A DNA stretch of 64,000 bases, from assembly GCA_031216915.1 (NCBI GenBank), contig CM062296.1:453406287-453470286 (forward strand), written 5' to 3'. Of this stretch, positions 20,690-31,519 are shown in pieces. The notes beneath the pieces were generated by a model. The model searched no databases. It saw only the letters and a program-made list of their open reading frames with translations, and was not told the DNA's origin. The position numbers and the translations under genes are program-made. The stretch comes from Pictodentalium vernedei (Eukaryota; Mollusca; Scaphopoda; Dentaliida; Dentaliidae). The first letter of the stretch is position 1; every line of letters begins with the position of its first letter.

Positions 20690-21850
20690 TTGACTGTACT
20701 GTCTCCCAAACATATTCAACTGCATCTTTATTCATGCAGACCACTAACCTTTCGTGTGCAGTATTGTGTCGGGTGGCCATCATTTGTCCCCACCACCCCC
20801 CCCCCCCCCCCAAAAAAAAAAATAAAAAATGAAAAACATTTTTGATTTGTTGTGGGTTGTTGGAGAGTGCCATCAAGTACTCTCCAATAATCTCTAATAA
20901 ATCAAATATATACCCAGCAAATGCTATTTGTCTTTGAATTGTAACAAAGCACAAAAACATGCAACTGCACCCTCATTCATGCAGACCACTAAGCGGTCGT
21001 GTGCTGGATTATGTCGGGTGGCCATCATTTGTCCCCCCCCCCTCCAAAAAAAAATTGTTTGTTGCGGGTTGTTGGAGAGTGGCATCAAGTACTCTCCAAT
21101 AATCTCTAATAAACCAAATATATACCCAGCAAATGCTATTTGTCTTTGGATTGTAACAAAGCACAAGCACATTCAACTGCATCCTCATTCATGCAGTCCA
21201 CTAACCGGTCGTGTGCTGGATTGTGTCGGGTGGCCATCATTTGCCTCCCCCCCCCCACACACACTCAAAAACAAAATATTTTTTATTTGTTGTGGGCTGT
21301 TGGAGAATGCAATCAAGTACTTTCCAAGAATCTCTAATAAACCAAATATATACCCAGCAAATGCTATTTGTCTTTGAATTGTTAGAAAACACAAACACAT
21401 CCAACTGCATTCTCATCCATGCAGTCCACTAACCGGTCGTGTGCTGGATTGTGTCGGGTGGCCATCTTTTGTCCCCCACCCTAAAAAGAAACAAAAAACA
21501 AAAAAAAAATTTTTGTTTGTTGTGGGTTGCTGGAGAGTGCCATCAAATACTCTCCAATAATCTCTAATAAGCCAAATATATACCCAGCAAATGCTATTTG
21601 TCTTTGGATTGTAACAACGCATAAACACATCCAACTGCATCATCATTCATGCAGTCCACTAACCGGTCGTGTGCTGGATTGTGTCGGGTGGCCATCATTT
21701 GTCCCCCCCCCCCCCCACCCCAAAAGCAGAAAAAAAAACCCAAAAAATTTTGTTTGTTGTGGGTTGTTGAAGAGTGCCATCAAGTACTCTCCATAATCTC
21801 TTATAAACCAAATATATACTCAGCAAATGCTACTTGTCTTTGGATTGTTA
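20690..21850. repeat. Tandem array, five units of ~212-245 bp, hairpin plus poly-C
   Basis: The anchor GTCGGGTGGCCATC starts at 20768, 21013, 21225, 21453 and 21683. Each unit contains, in order: a C-run of variable length, an A-run, then TTGTTGGAGAGTGCCATCAA facing GTACTCTCCAATAATC (a GGAGAG/CTCTCC hairpin), CCCAGCAAATGCTA(T/C)TTGTC, TTCATGCAG and GTGTGCTGGATT. Length differences come mainly from the C and A runs. Open frames on both strands are by-products of the repeat. The same unit type occurs singly at about 40270-40440 and repeatedly at 51540-52640. Confidence 0.9.
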
Positions 21851-22545
21851 CAAAGCATTACCCAAAACACGAAGACTGCTTTAGGATATACTCACTTTCA
21901 CTTAACTGACCAAGGACCGGTCGCCCATTTTTGGGCTTTTCTCTGAAATACAGGTATCACAATCTAAAGTCCTCACATCTTGTGGATGGTTTTCATATGT
22001 TCTTCGAGGTGAATCTATCCAGTGCGTCAGGATTTGCCGCGTTGCGATTTGTGGGAGAGTGCTTACAGGTGCTTTCCCATAGTTTGCGGCAAGGCAAAAA
22101 TTCGTGAATAAATTTTGACAGTCAACCGAAGCGAAATTATTCAGTTGGCTAGGATCTGCTGGGCTGCAATTTGTGGGAGAGTGCTTATAGGCACTTTCCC
22201 ACGAATTGCTGCAGGGCAAAAACTTGTGAACAAATTTTGGCGGTCCTTTGAAGTGCAATTTTTCAATCTGCCAGGATCTGTTTCCTTGCGGTTTGTGGGA
22301 GAGTGCTTACTGGTGAACATATTTCGATCATCTCGAAGCATGACCCCAAAATACGAAGACCACAGTAGGACATACGGATAGTTCTTTAAATGATCGAGAA
22401 CCGTACGCCCATTTTTGAGGTTTATTCTGAAACACAGGTACGGCATTTCGCAGTCCTCATAGTGCACACCCACGCAGTGGCGTGGGCGCGCATAGGTAAC
22501 CCAAGTACGTATCCATGATTTTATAATTTTTCTATATACCATGCA
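21851..22545. repeat. Companion repeats of the hairpin family (types b and c)
   Basis: Type b: AACACGAAGACTGC...AGGATATAC...GACCAAGGACCGG...CCATTTTTGGGC...CTGAAATACAGGTA, at about 21860-22000, with a second copy at 22335-22450. Type c: roughly 105-bp units at about 22005-22330, each with a TTTGTGGGAGAGTGCTTA...GGYRCTTTCCCA hairpin, then GGCAAAAA.TTGTGAA and AAATTTTGACAGTC. They are shared with 39882-40533 and 50994-52850, so types a, b and c travel as one composite repeat. Confidence 0.85.
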
Positions 22546-23040
22546 ACAGAGTTTGGGGTGCCATCTGGCGGCGTGGCTCTCCCACTGGCAAAAAATCCAG
22601 AATCATTGTAACGGATTTTAAATTGTTTTTGGCTTTTCAAAGGACATTATGTAAAATATATTGTCGCAGAATGCTGGAAACTATGAGAAATAATTAAGTA
22701 ATGAAGTGACTTTCGAAGTTAGGTGGTTGTTGGCGAGTTAGGTATTGTTTGAAAGTTCGAAGTGCCAATGTCGTCCGTTGCCGGTTTCGTCAGATTCAAA
22801 AGCTCAGTTTCAATTTTAATTGAGAACGTACACTTCACAAAAAGTTGACAACGAATAAAAAAATAAAACCAGTGATTTATTGACAATTTTAGTGGGCCTT
22901 TTTCAGTTGTGGGGAACTTAGCCCGATTTCCTTAGAAACAGCCGAAGTTCGGATGAATTCAAGTTATGTTTACGTACGGTCTGGGGAAATCTTTGTTTTC
23001 AAAACACGGGCATGCAGTCTTGTAGTAAAATGTTACAGAA
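22546..23040. other. No recognised feature
   Basis: About 0.5 kb without coding signal or detectable repeat. Confidence 0.4.
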
Positions 23041-23917
23041 ACCACAGGCGCCTGGAAACTCATTATATATAGCCAAATGCTTCAAAATAACCCTCATATA
23101 TGCCATCCCCATAATATATATAATAACAATAGAAAGGCTGGAAACTTCAAACGCTCAAAATTTCATACCACGAAATTAAATTACTCTCGTATCAAAGTTT
23201 TGAATCAAAAGCGGGGACACATACGTGTGTCTTCTGATGCTGAAATGGCTATTCTTTCAGAATCCGGGGCCCTTTGTAAAATTAATTTGCATTAATAGCT
23301 TTTTCTAAGACGTTTTATTTGGATTTTCATGCTAAAATCTGTTTACAGCCACGCCATTGTTGGGAGTTCTCGACAGTGAATATCAGTCAGGGATATCGAA
23401 TATTAGCAACGCCTCTCTAAAATTCTCAATTGCATCATTAATGTAAAAAAAATATTATATTAATATTAAACACAGTTTTTTGAAAAAATATACGATCGTT
23501 TATTTTTTTCACAAAGACTAAAAACCTGACGCCAGAGAAAGCGTGCAAGTCAAACACTCGATATCCCTGACTGATATTCACTGCCGAGAACTCCTAACAA
23601 TGGTGTGGCTGTAAACAAATTTTAGCATGAAAATCCAAATAAAACGTCTTAGAAAAAGCTATTAATGCAAATTAATTTTACAAAGGGCACCGGATTCTGA
23701 AAGAATAGCCATTTCAGCATCAGAAGACACACGTATGTGTCCCCGCTTTCGATTCAAAACTTTTATACGAGAGTAACTTAATTTCGTGGTATGAAATTTT
23801 GAGCGTTTGAAGTTTCCAGCCTTTCTATTGTTATTATATATATTAGGGGGATGGCATATATGAGGGCTATTTTGAAGCATTTGGCTATATATAATGAGTT
23901 TCCAGGCGCCTGTGCAG
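23041..23917. mobile_element. 0.88-kb foldback element, ~360-bp arms
   Basis: Left arm 23041-23399 and right arm 23559-23917 are inverted copies with only scattered differences, around a 159-bp AT-rich loop. The ends carry CACAGGCGCCTGGAAAC and GTTTCCAGGCGCCTGTG. The inner limits are TCAGTCAGGGATATCG and CGATATCCCTGACTGA. The arms encode a matching 70-90 codon frame in both directions, which is simply the mirrored sequence. Non-coding, and probably a recently formed or gene-converted snap-back element. Confidence 0.95.
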
Positions 23918-24086
23918 AAACAGACATGCACGCGAACAGCGATATTCGTTTATTTCCAAGATTTTTTTTCACAAATTCACTGGCTCTAGTCTATGAACTA
24001 TTTTTACCAGTGATACAATACAATGTCAGTTTAAGACTGTCAAAATTACAGTGTAGCGGCCAGCCAATTTTGTGATCCGACGTGTT

Positions 24087-25199
24087 CTCCTAAAGGGTTT
24101 ACTGACGTTTCGTACACAAGACGTTTCGTACATGCGACGATTCGTACACAAATAAGACGTTTCGAACACAAAAATTGGACGTTTCGTACACGAAGTGAGC
24201 GTTTCGTACACGTGTTTAATTATCTGTTTTAGACCTTGTATTATAAAATTATTTATTATTTTTGTTACATTAAATTAATATTTTTACATTTATGAATATC
24301 TCCTGTGAATATTTATGTAAAATTATTCCTGTTTTTATAGATACTGTTGCTGTTTAATTGCATGTTGAATAGGTTAATTTTCCTTGATTTCTTTGATTTA
24401 TTGTTTGATTTACTGTTTGATTTTACCGATGAGTGACTTGTTTGAATATTGCCGGGATGTTTTTAGGTTATTTTGTTTGTACATGCGATGGCTAATCTAG
24501 TCAGCGGTAAATTGCAAAGAGTCTGACCGTCGCCGACGATGAAAATATTGGAGGCCGGTTTGGGTAAAAATGTGGAGGTCGGTTTGGGTTAAGTGGAGGC
24601 CGGTTTGGGCCAAAATGTCGAAGGCCGGTTTGGGCGTATTCGTACACGATGAGGAGGAGCTCAGAATCTACAACATACTGGTGGTGTTAAATGACACCAA
24701 ATACTGTTGCTATCAATAAAGGGCAAATATCGATAAAATAAAATCAGTTTAGCATAATGCAATGAGGTGATTCGCCGAAAATGTACAGTATCGCTGGAGA
24801 TAAATTGTCATAAAAACGGAATAAAATTTTATCACTATCAAAGATAGCAATATATTTTATATTGATGTAATACAATAAAATCACATGCAGAATACATCAA
24901 ACACATAAAAACAAAACATGTTACTTTTGTGTAATGAATTTATTTTAATTTAGTATGTATAGATTTCAACTAAAATCACCACGTATTTATTGGAAAATAA
25001 AATTATTTCATGCAAGAAAATAGTCTTCTTTCTTGCTTTTAAACCCAAAATCTGAAATTAGAAGGAAAAAAGTGAGATATAAAGAGAAAATGCGAAATTA
25101 AAATCTGTGTACGAAACGTCCAGGCGTTTTGTGTACGAAACGTCCTAAATTGGCCGTGTACGAAACACCCGTGTACGAAACGTCCAGCACCCTCCTAAA
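24087..25199. mobile_element. Element A: DNA transposon with iterated TIR motif, 8-bp target
   Basis: Occupies 24095-25191 (1097 bp) between two copies of CTCCTAAA (24087-24094 and 25192-25199). Left end: GGGTTTACTGACGTTTCG. Right end reversed: GGTGCTGGACGTTTCG. The motif GACGTTTCGTACAC is iterated about five times inside the left end and about four times, inverted, inside the right end. No transposase is seen. An 8-bp duplication with subterminal repeats fits hAT, P or Merlin-type elements. The superfamily is undecided. Confidence 0.8.
24550..24635. repeat. Short minisatellite inside element A
   Basis: Four copies of GGAGGCCGGTTTGGG (with small variants) spaced 19-27 bp. Confidence 0.8.
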
Positions 25200-25859
25200 G
25201 GGTGCGGCTTTATACCGCAGGTCCCCGATTTTACCGCAGGCTACCGCAGGTCCCTCAAAATTACCGCAGGTCCCTTGTTTTGCGGGGTATTATCTTTGTT
25301 TTAACTAATAGTTCGAGGCAACTGTCGTCTCGTTGATATTTGGGGGTATTTTACACCAAAAATCAATAATAACGGAGCATATTTTTCCATTTACGCTATA
25401 TAAACAACATAAACTTATCACGCTCTTCGTGTCAAAACAACGTGTGCAGACCTATAAAACTATAACTAATATAAAAACTGTCTTCTATTGTACATAACAT
25501 TCCGATATGCAATTCATCAGGCTTTCAGAGCTTGCCATGTGTCAGGAAAATTACCCATGATGGCATCCCACCCCATGTGACCCCCGCCACACTCGGGAAC
25601 ATGATTCAAAATATTTCAGCGTTGCAACTTTTTAACACTACTATATCATATTTCTTGGTTGCGGCTTTTTGGTAATTTATTGCATTTATTGGGCATAAAA
25701 GGCAGGCTGTCGAGCATGACCACAGGTCCCAAAATCTACCATAAAACTACCACAAGTCCCTTCTTTCGCAAAACAAGATGGCTGTTTCTTCCTGCGGTAA
25801 TTTTGAGGGACCTGCGGTAAAATCGGGGACCTGCGGTATAAAGGCGCACCGCTCCTAAA
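25192..25859. mobile_element. Element B: second transposon at the same 8-bp target
   Basis: Occupies 25200-25851 (652 bp) between CTCCTAAA copies at 25192-25199 and 25852-25859. Left end: GGGTGCGGCTTTATACCGCA. Right end reversed: CGGTGCGCCTTTATACCGCA. TACCGCAGGTCCC is iterated in both subterminal regions. The interior is AT-rich and non-coding. Its TIR motif is unrelated to element A although the target duplication is identical. Confidence 0.85.
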
Positions 25860-26274
25860 GGCTAAATACCAGAACCACTCAGAACTCCCATTTAAATTGC
25901 ACTTCCTCTGTGTTTTGGTAAACAATGTTTTAATTCCTGGATGCTTTAGGCTTTGCGACCAGAATAGAATTGAATTCATCCTCAAACTAATCAATGTCGT
26001 CGCCCTCCTCGTCTGACCAACATCTGGAGGTGGGGATTCTGATAATTAGTACATGTATGTTTCTCCAAAAATAGCAAAAAACGTTTTAAAAAGCCTAAAT
26101 ACCAACCTCCCCAGAACCGACCTCTAAATAACATTTGCACACTGATTCCAGAGAAAATATTTAATTTCTACTAATTCTAGTTTGTTTTAGCATTCAAAAG
26201 GAAACTGAAATTTAATTTATTACAAAATGTGTGACGGCATTTCTGTCTGTCCATCCATCCATCAGTGAGTTGGA
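25860..26274. other. No recognised feature
   Basis: Two loosely similar stretches (GGCTAAATACCAGAACC near 25860, GCCTAAATACCAACCTCC near 26093) suggest an old duplication. Nothing else is seen. Confidence 0.4.
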
Positions 26275-26462
26275 AACCTCATAGCCTGGACGATTCGTAC
26301 CTCTGGCAATTGGTACCTTTTGCTGGACAATTCGTACCCCCGATGCCTGGACAATTCGTGCCTTTTCCCAGGACAATTTGTACCCCTCCTCTGAGCAGTA
26401 TCTGACAGTTCGTACCCACTCTGGACAATTTGTATCCGCTTCTGCAAATTCATACCCTGTTT
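26275..26462. repeat. Array of GGACAATTCGTACC motifs
   Basis: About eight direct copies of (T)GGACAATTCGTACC, with variation, at 15-30 bp spacing. A second array in the same orientation lies at 28110-28275. The motif recalls the GACGTTTCGTACAC of element A and may be a terminal array of a related transposon. Confidence 0.75.
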
Positions 26463-26489
26463 AATTAACCCCCTCTGAAAAAATATACA

Positions 26490-27600
26490 TGGAGAATGAA
26501 TGAATTTTATTTAGCGGTATACAGCAATATAGATATGTACATTCATACAATACAAACAAGAGATCAACTATGCATGTATACTGCAGGGAGACGACATAGC
26601 CAGATTGGCTGTCTACCTGTCGTCTCCCAGGGATTATACTGAGCAGCATTGGAATCGGACTATCAGACAACAGTTCATTTGTACTTGGATGCTGGTGGCT
26701 TGGTGCAGCTAGCTTGTCTACCTGCCAAGAGACGAGAATATGTCCAGACATATACAGCACCAGCGGAGATGGGTCACTGGATAACCACGACACAATTCCT
26801 GTCATACTTCTCCCCCACTGACAGCCACAAATCACGACGTCATTCCGTGCGAAGCTCCCACAGAGAGCTCTCCACTGAATGATGCAAAACGTTGGGAGTC
26901 CTCAGCTAAGTAAGACCCTACCCGCGGTGTTTACCACTAGATTTATCGGTATAGTTGACTACAGGGTTGGAGCTGTATCTGAAAGATACCGACAAAAACA
27001 ACTACAAGATTTCACTGTAGTCATTCAGCAACCCAGTCCGCCGGTACTGTTCTTGGAAAGCGCTAAGTTAGTATAATCTTGAAAATTCATAGCCACATAA
27101 TTATCTGAAAATATTCTGCCTGTTCTAAATAGAGCATTCGTTACAGTATGGATTATTTATAGTCGATGTTATTGGAGTATTGGGACAGTAATTTTACGGT
27201 TAATTGTTTTTTGAAAATGTTTCTGTTGCTGCTGTTACGTAAATCGAGCTCTAAGTCATTCCATAGTTGGAGATGGGGTTGGGAGAGGATTATAAACTTG
27301 GAGAAAGGATAAAAAAGGCGATGTCATTTCTATTTTTTTAAAAAGACATAGAATATAAAATTTCATTACTTAAAGTAAAAAGCAAGTAGACACTTAAAAG
27401 ATTCATCGTCACAACGGCAAAAAGAAAATGCTCTATTGAGGGAGCCCAGAATTAAATTATTAAGGCGACGCGCTCTTTAACTTATTATTTGGGACGTCAT
27501 AAAATTATTTATTGTTAGATCTTCACCAATTTAAAGAATTATTGTGGCTTCATTAAAAAAAATAGTGTTTTAACTGTAAAACTACATCCATTACTATCTA
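26490..27600 (-). pseudogene. LINE 3' remnant: end of the RT ORF, 3' UTR and tail
   Basis: Read on minus. A frame ending at a stop in 27153-27155 contains QLWNDLELDLRNS then FKKQLTVKLLSQY. This matches in pattern the C-terminus of the minus-strand LINE at 41229 (NELERDIRNTENRKEFKKKL). The 3' UTR contains a perfect 11-bp stem (26586-26596 with 26618-26628) around a conserved loop, and ends with AATAAAATTCATTCATTCTC near 26495, i.e. an (ATTC)n tail. A 5'-truncated relative of the 41-44 kb LINE is the simplest reading. Confidence 0.75.
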
Positions 27601-27840
27601 CTATAAATTTACTTTTACCACGTTACGTACAGACCCGAAGTTGATAATACTGGAGATTGCTTTTTCACTTATGCTGTTAAGCGATGGCTCACCCATTAAA
27701 GTTTCATTTCTATGCATAAATCATGTTTTGATTGGTTGTTTCATGCATATGTTTATGTTTGTATTACTATCACTCCGTCGACTTTTCATTTTCATTTCAC
27801 TCAGCCAAAACATGAGTCAAAAACATTTAAATAGTTAATA

Positions 27841-28095
27841 CCAGGCCTGAAAATAAGCAGTCTGACATTCACAGAATGAGGTTCACAGAGGGTGAATTTG
27901 ATGATGCTATCCCATATAGTGGGCCAATTTATCCTCTGGGCACCTCTTTCTTTTTAGTTTTGAGACCCTGATTCATATTGAGGTTCACAGAGGGTAAATT
28001 TAGTGATGCTACTCTGCTGTGCAGGGTACCATCATTAAATTCACCCTCTGGGGACCTCATTTTGCAGATGACAGGCTGCTTATTTTCTGGCTTGG
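27841..28095. mobile_element. MITE, ~255 bp with ~80-bp inverted ends
   Basis: The left end CCAGGCCTGAAAATAAGCAG and following GAGGTTCACAGAGGGTGAAT are matched in reverse at the right end (ATTCACCCTCTGGGGACCTC ... CTGCTTATTTTCTGGCTTGG). A third GAGGTTCACAGAGGGTAAAT copy sits in the middle at about 27981. Non-coding. Confidence 0.85.
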
Positions 28096-28109
28096 ATAAT
28101 ACATGAGAC

Positions 28110-28275
28110 AGTTTAGTGCACTTACTTGAGACAACTTGTACCAAAAAGGAGACAATTCATAACTTTTACTGGGACAATTCGTACCTTTTGTCTAGACAAT
28201 TTGTACCTTATTGTCAAGACAATTCGTACCCACAAATTGTGGTATGAATCATCCAGGGTGCAAGTTGTCCAAGAA
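28110..28275. repeat. Second array of GACAATTCGTACC motifs
   Basis: Five or six direct copies (GAGACAACTTGTACC, GGGACAATTCGTACC, AGACAATTTGTACC and similar). The array ends in an inverted pair around GTACCCACAAATTGTGGTAT. Confidence 0.75.
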
Positions 28276-28289
28276 CCGTCCATCACAGA

Positions 28290-29900
28290 CCGCGATTCTT
28301 TGCTTTTCATTTACCCGGTTGCACATATACATTTTCAGTAACTGGTTTCTGACTATTTTTCACACTGTAACCCCCTCCACCTCACACACACACACATACA
28401 CAAATATATTAAACTTTAAAGAGCACTAACTTTTTGAATATCTGATTCATCCTCTCTGGAAAACATACATGTACATTGTATTTTTCTTAATTTTACTCTT
28501 TTTATCAAAATGTGTCATGAGTGTCTGTCGGGATTAAATCCAAGGTTGTGAAAGTGCCTTTATGGGTATTTGCAGCATAAGCACCACACTACAGAAGCAA
28601 TATTTGATGGTTTTAGGCATTTTTGTGGTGCTCTGAGATACCACATGAGCTGCACTGTCATGCTGTTGGAAAACAATCAATGTGTAATGTTTTGTCAGAG
28701 ACATACCAATGATCTAGGTACCTTAATTAAGAAATCTGAGGGATTTTTTAAAAAAAACTTTTTTACAAAAATTGGAAAATATTCATCAAACACATTGTGA
28801 AATATCTTCAGAAGCCAGAAACTATCGCAAATGAGAAATTTAATATCATAAGAAGTTTGTTTTGTGTCAACATCAATTAATTTATGAATTATATCATAGT
28901 TTTGGATGAAAGTGGGTATGCTGGGGGACTAGGGGACACATTCAGGGCTATATTTTACCACATCAATATGCACATGTAGAAGAAAATTTGACATCATTTG
29001 TTAGGCACTCTCTTCTGATATTGGTGATTTATATAGCTGCAACACCAGTTTTTAAAACAAAATTGACATTCATTTTGTTTTGTGTGGAGTGGAATGAGAC
29101 AGATTTTTCCCCAAACTATTGTCTGCTGATGCAGATTTTAGTTTTATTTTGGGATTGGGGTAGTTTTCAAAGAAAGCAGTGAATTCTCAAGCAGAAATGA
29201 CTCTTTTATCAAATGAAAGAGGTAAAATGTATCTTTGGAAGGATTAGAATGAAGCTAAATCCCTCACAATCAGTTTTACACACTTAGTAAAATCCCCCCT
29301 CCCCTACAGTTTTTGAGGGTCATACCACAATCTCCCACATTATTTTAAGAGCAGTACAAAAATTCCCCTCCTGGCCTTTTACACCAAAAGGTTAAAAGGC
29401 TGTCCAAAAGGATTTAAAACTTATGTATTTAATTTGTAAATTACATAAACACTCATCACTATTTAAACATGCCTCAATAACTATTTATCAGGACAGTTAT
29501 TTATTTATTTATTGGAGTTTAAGGAAGTGCTCGACCTCGAGTGGTAAAAAGTTTTGGACATTTTTGTATGGCTTTAAATATACTTCTAACAAATTAGTGT
29601 GTGTGGGGGGTGGAAGGGGTGTTCACCAGAAATTATGGAGGGTGGAATTTCTGTTCACCTGAAAGAAACATGGAGGGGGGGGGGCATTTTTGCACATTGT
29701 GTGAAAAATGATTGGGTGGTGGTGGGGAGTGGGGGGGGGTTGTCAGGTAAAAGTTTTGTTGGTTACCCTTTGGAAGGTTTGGGGTTGATTATAGGAAATG
29801 CATACATGTAAAATGTACATGTATTTTGGCTTCCAACACTGATTTAATTATTATTTTTTGGATATTACATGTATTTCACATTTAAATGTTCATTCAAGAA
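28290..29900 (+). repeat. Non-coding direct duplication, copy 1
   Basis: Similar along its length to 31520-32960, in the same order: AACTTTAAAGAGCACTA, GGGATTAAATC.AAGGTTGT, CATACCAATGA, CTTCAGAAGCCAGAA, CAACATCAATTAATTTATGA, TATAGCTGCAAC.CCA and GATGCAGATTTTAGTTTTAT. Copy 1 alone carries a SINE-tail fragment (29498-29535) and G-rich tracts at 29605-29745. No frame is conserved between copies, so this is a repeat rather than a gene duplication. Confidence 0.8.
29498..29535 (-). mobile_element. SINE tail fragment
   Basis: TTATTTATTTATTTATTGG followed by AGTTTAAGGA matches the tail and 3' end of the SINE family. The rest is missing. Confidence 0.6.
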
Positions 29901-30224
29901 ACACAGACCGAATAATACTGTTTTATTTTTTGAAAAGTTATATTTTTGTCACAGTCAGCAATAAAGGCCATATATTGCCAAAAATAATGCTGTTAAATGT
30001 ATCTTGAGCAAGTGTGGCATCCAGAACTGAGTAGCACACTATAACCTCTGGCAAATACCAAAAACACATATAACCACCTATTTTACCTATTAACACATTT
30101 AATTAAAGCATGGTTTCCCCTCATAGTACTTGTTATAGAGGGGATTCCAATTATATTCCAATCCTCTCCCAAATCACCATCCAAACACTCAGCCAGAAAA
30201 CCCATATTTCACTTGTATTCACTG

Positions 30225-30370
30225 GTATAATAGAAGTTTTCTCCATATTATGATTCCCTGTGGGAACCCCGGGAAGTAAGCAGCACTTGTTTACTGTGGT
30301 AAACCAGTTCTGCTTTACTAGTAAAATAGGACCCAGTCTCCAATGCTTGGGGTGAAATTCCTCTACAATG
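30225..30370 (+). repeat. Dispersed repeat, inverted partner at 34105-34245
   Basis: GGAACCCCGGGAAGTAAGCAG, AAACCAGTTCTGCTTTACTAG and AATAGGACCCAGTC here appear reversed at 34.1-34.25 kb (GACTGGGTCCTATTTTACC, GCTTTACTTCCCGGGGTTCC). Confidence 0.75.
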
Positions 30371-30414
30371 GGCAACATGTAGATCAACGATTGACTAAAC
30401 TTGACTTCATCTCC

Positions 30415-30476
30415 TTGTTGTGTCACGATTAGCCATTGTGCATAAATATGTGACATTAACCACCAACAAACAAACC
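30415..30476 (+). mobile_element. SINE 3'-end fragment
   Basis: TGTCACGATTAGCCATTGTG and GACATTAACCACCAACAAAC match the 3' end of the SINE family with an (CAAA)n tail. Confidence 0.85.
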
Positions 30477-30483
30477 ATATTAT

Positions 30484-30746
30484 GATAACCCTTTACCTTT
30501 TTACCTTACATGTACATGAAAAGAAGATACCACTTTTGAATAACTAATTTATTTTCATTTTTTGGGTCAAAAACATAGCTATGCCCCCCCCCCCCCTCAC
30601 TGGAATGAGCTGAACAAGCTCATTTCATTCCAATGAGGGGGTCATAAGCTATGTTTTTGTTGCCACAAAATAATTAACATTGAATGGCAAATTTAGTGAA
30701 TGGTGCTAGCCGGTTTTGGCCGTTACATTGAGTGAATGATTACATG
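30484..30746. mobile_element. TTAA-type MITE, degenerate copy
   Basis: Left end AACCCTTTACC, then CATGAAAAGAAGATA, central palindrome around GGAATGAGCTGAACAAGCTC with a poly-C expansion, right end GCTAGCCGGTTTTGGCCGTTACA. Same family as 46733-46984. The border TTAA is mutated (ATAA). Confidence 0.85.
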
Positions 30747-30774
30747 TAATAGAAGCTTTCTCCATATTATGATG

Positions 30775-31008
30775 TTAACCCTTTACCTTACATGAAAAGA
30801 AGATAGCACTTTTGAATAACTAATTTATTTTTATTTTTTGCGTCAAAAACATAGCTATGACCCCCCACCCCTTCCACTGGAATGAGCTGAACTAGCTCAT
30901 TCCAATGAGGGGTCATAAGCTGTATTTTTGATGCAAAAATAATGAACATTGAATGGCAGTTTTGGTGAATGGTGCTAGCCTGTTTTGGCCATTACAATGA
31001 GTGAGTAA
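30775..31008. mobile_element. TTAA-type MITE, second adjacent copy
   Basis: Begins TTAACCCTTTACCTTACATG at 30775. It has the central palindrome GGAATGAGCTGAACTAGCTC near 30880 and a right end resembling GCTAGCCTGTTTTGGCCATTAC. It lies 28 bp after the previous copy; both are preceded by TTTCTCCATATTATGAT, suggesting duplication of element plus flank. Confidence 0.85.
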
Positions 31009-31519
31009 TGAAAAATGTTAAAAACCAATTTCTTCATTCACAGAGTATTTTGGAAGATAAATTTGGGGAAAGGGGGTGGGGGTACATTGGGAAAAGTAAC
31101 AAAGTTGCAAATGTAAATGAATGGCTTTTGTGCACATACCAATATAGTAGTCTGATACTAGTGTTGTCAGGTCCCCATGTTATAGCACAAAACTACATTA
31201 ACAATTGTCCCTCTACCACCCACGCTGAACCCCTCAGCTGATGAGAAAGTTAACAGCATACACTCTCAGTTTCCTATGATTTGCTTTAGTACTGCAGCAC
31301 TAAGGGTCCACTGAGTTTATTTTCTATTTGACAACCCTGTCCTGGCTCTTCTCACTATATTTTTCATTGTATGTCAGTCAGTATTCCTATGTACATGCAG
31401 ACTGTCACTTTCAAAATATGTGATTGCATGTCTGTCTGTCCATCATACCATTCCTCTGTACATGTAGCCTGTCACTTTCAAGATATGTGATTGCATGTCT
31501 GTCTGTCCATCATACAAAG

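Noticed and set aside
23077-23931. Two 72-89-codon frames with near-identical sequence on opposite strands
   Set aside because: They are the same sequence in the two arms of the foldback element.
31230-31260. Hammerhead ribozyme core (CTGATGAGAAAG)
   Set aside because: CTGATGA is followed by GAAA-like bases but the second and third helices and the cleavage triplet cannot be formed from the flanks.
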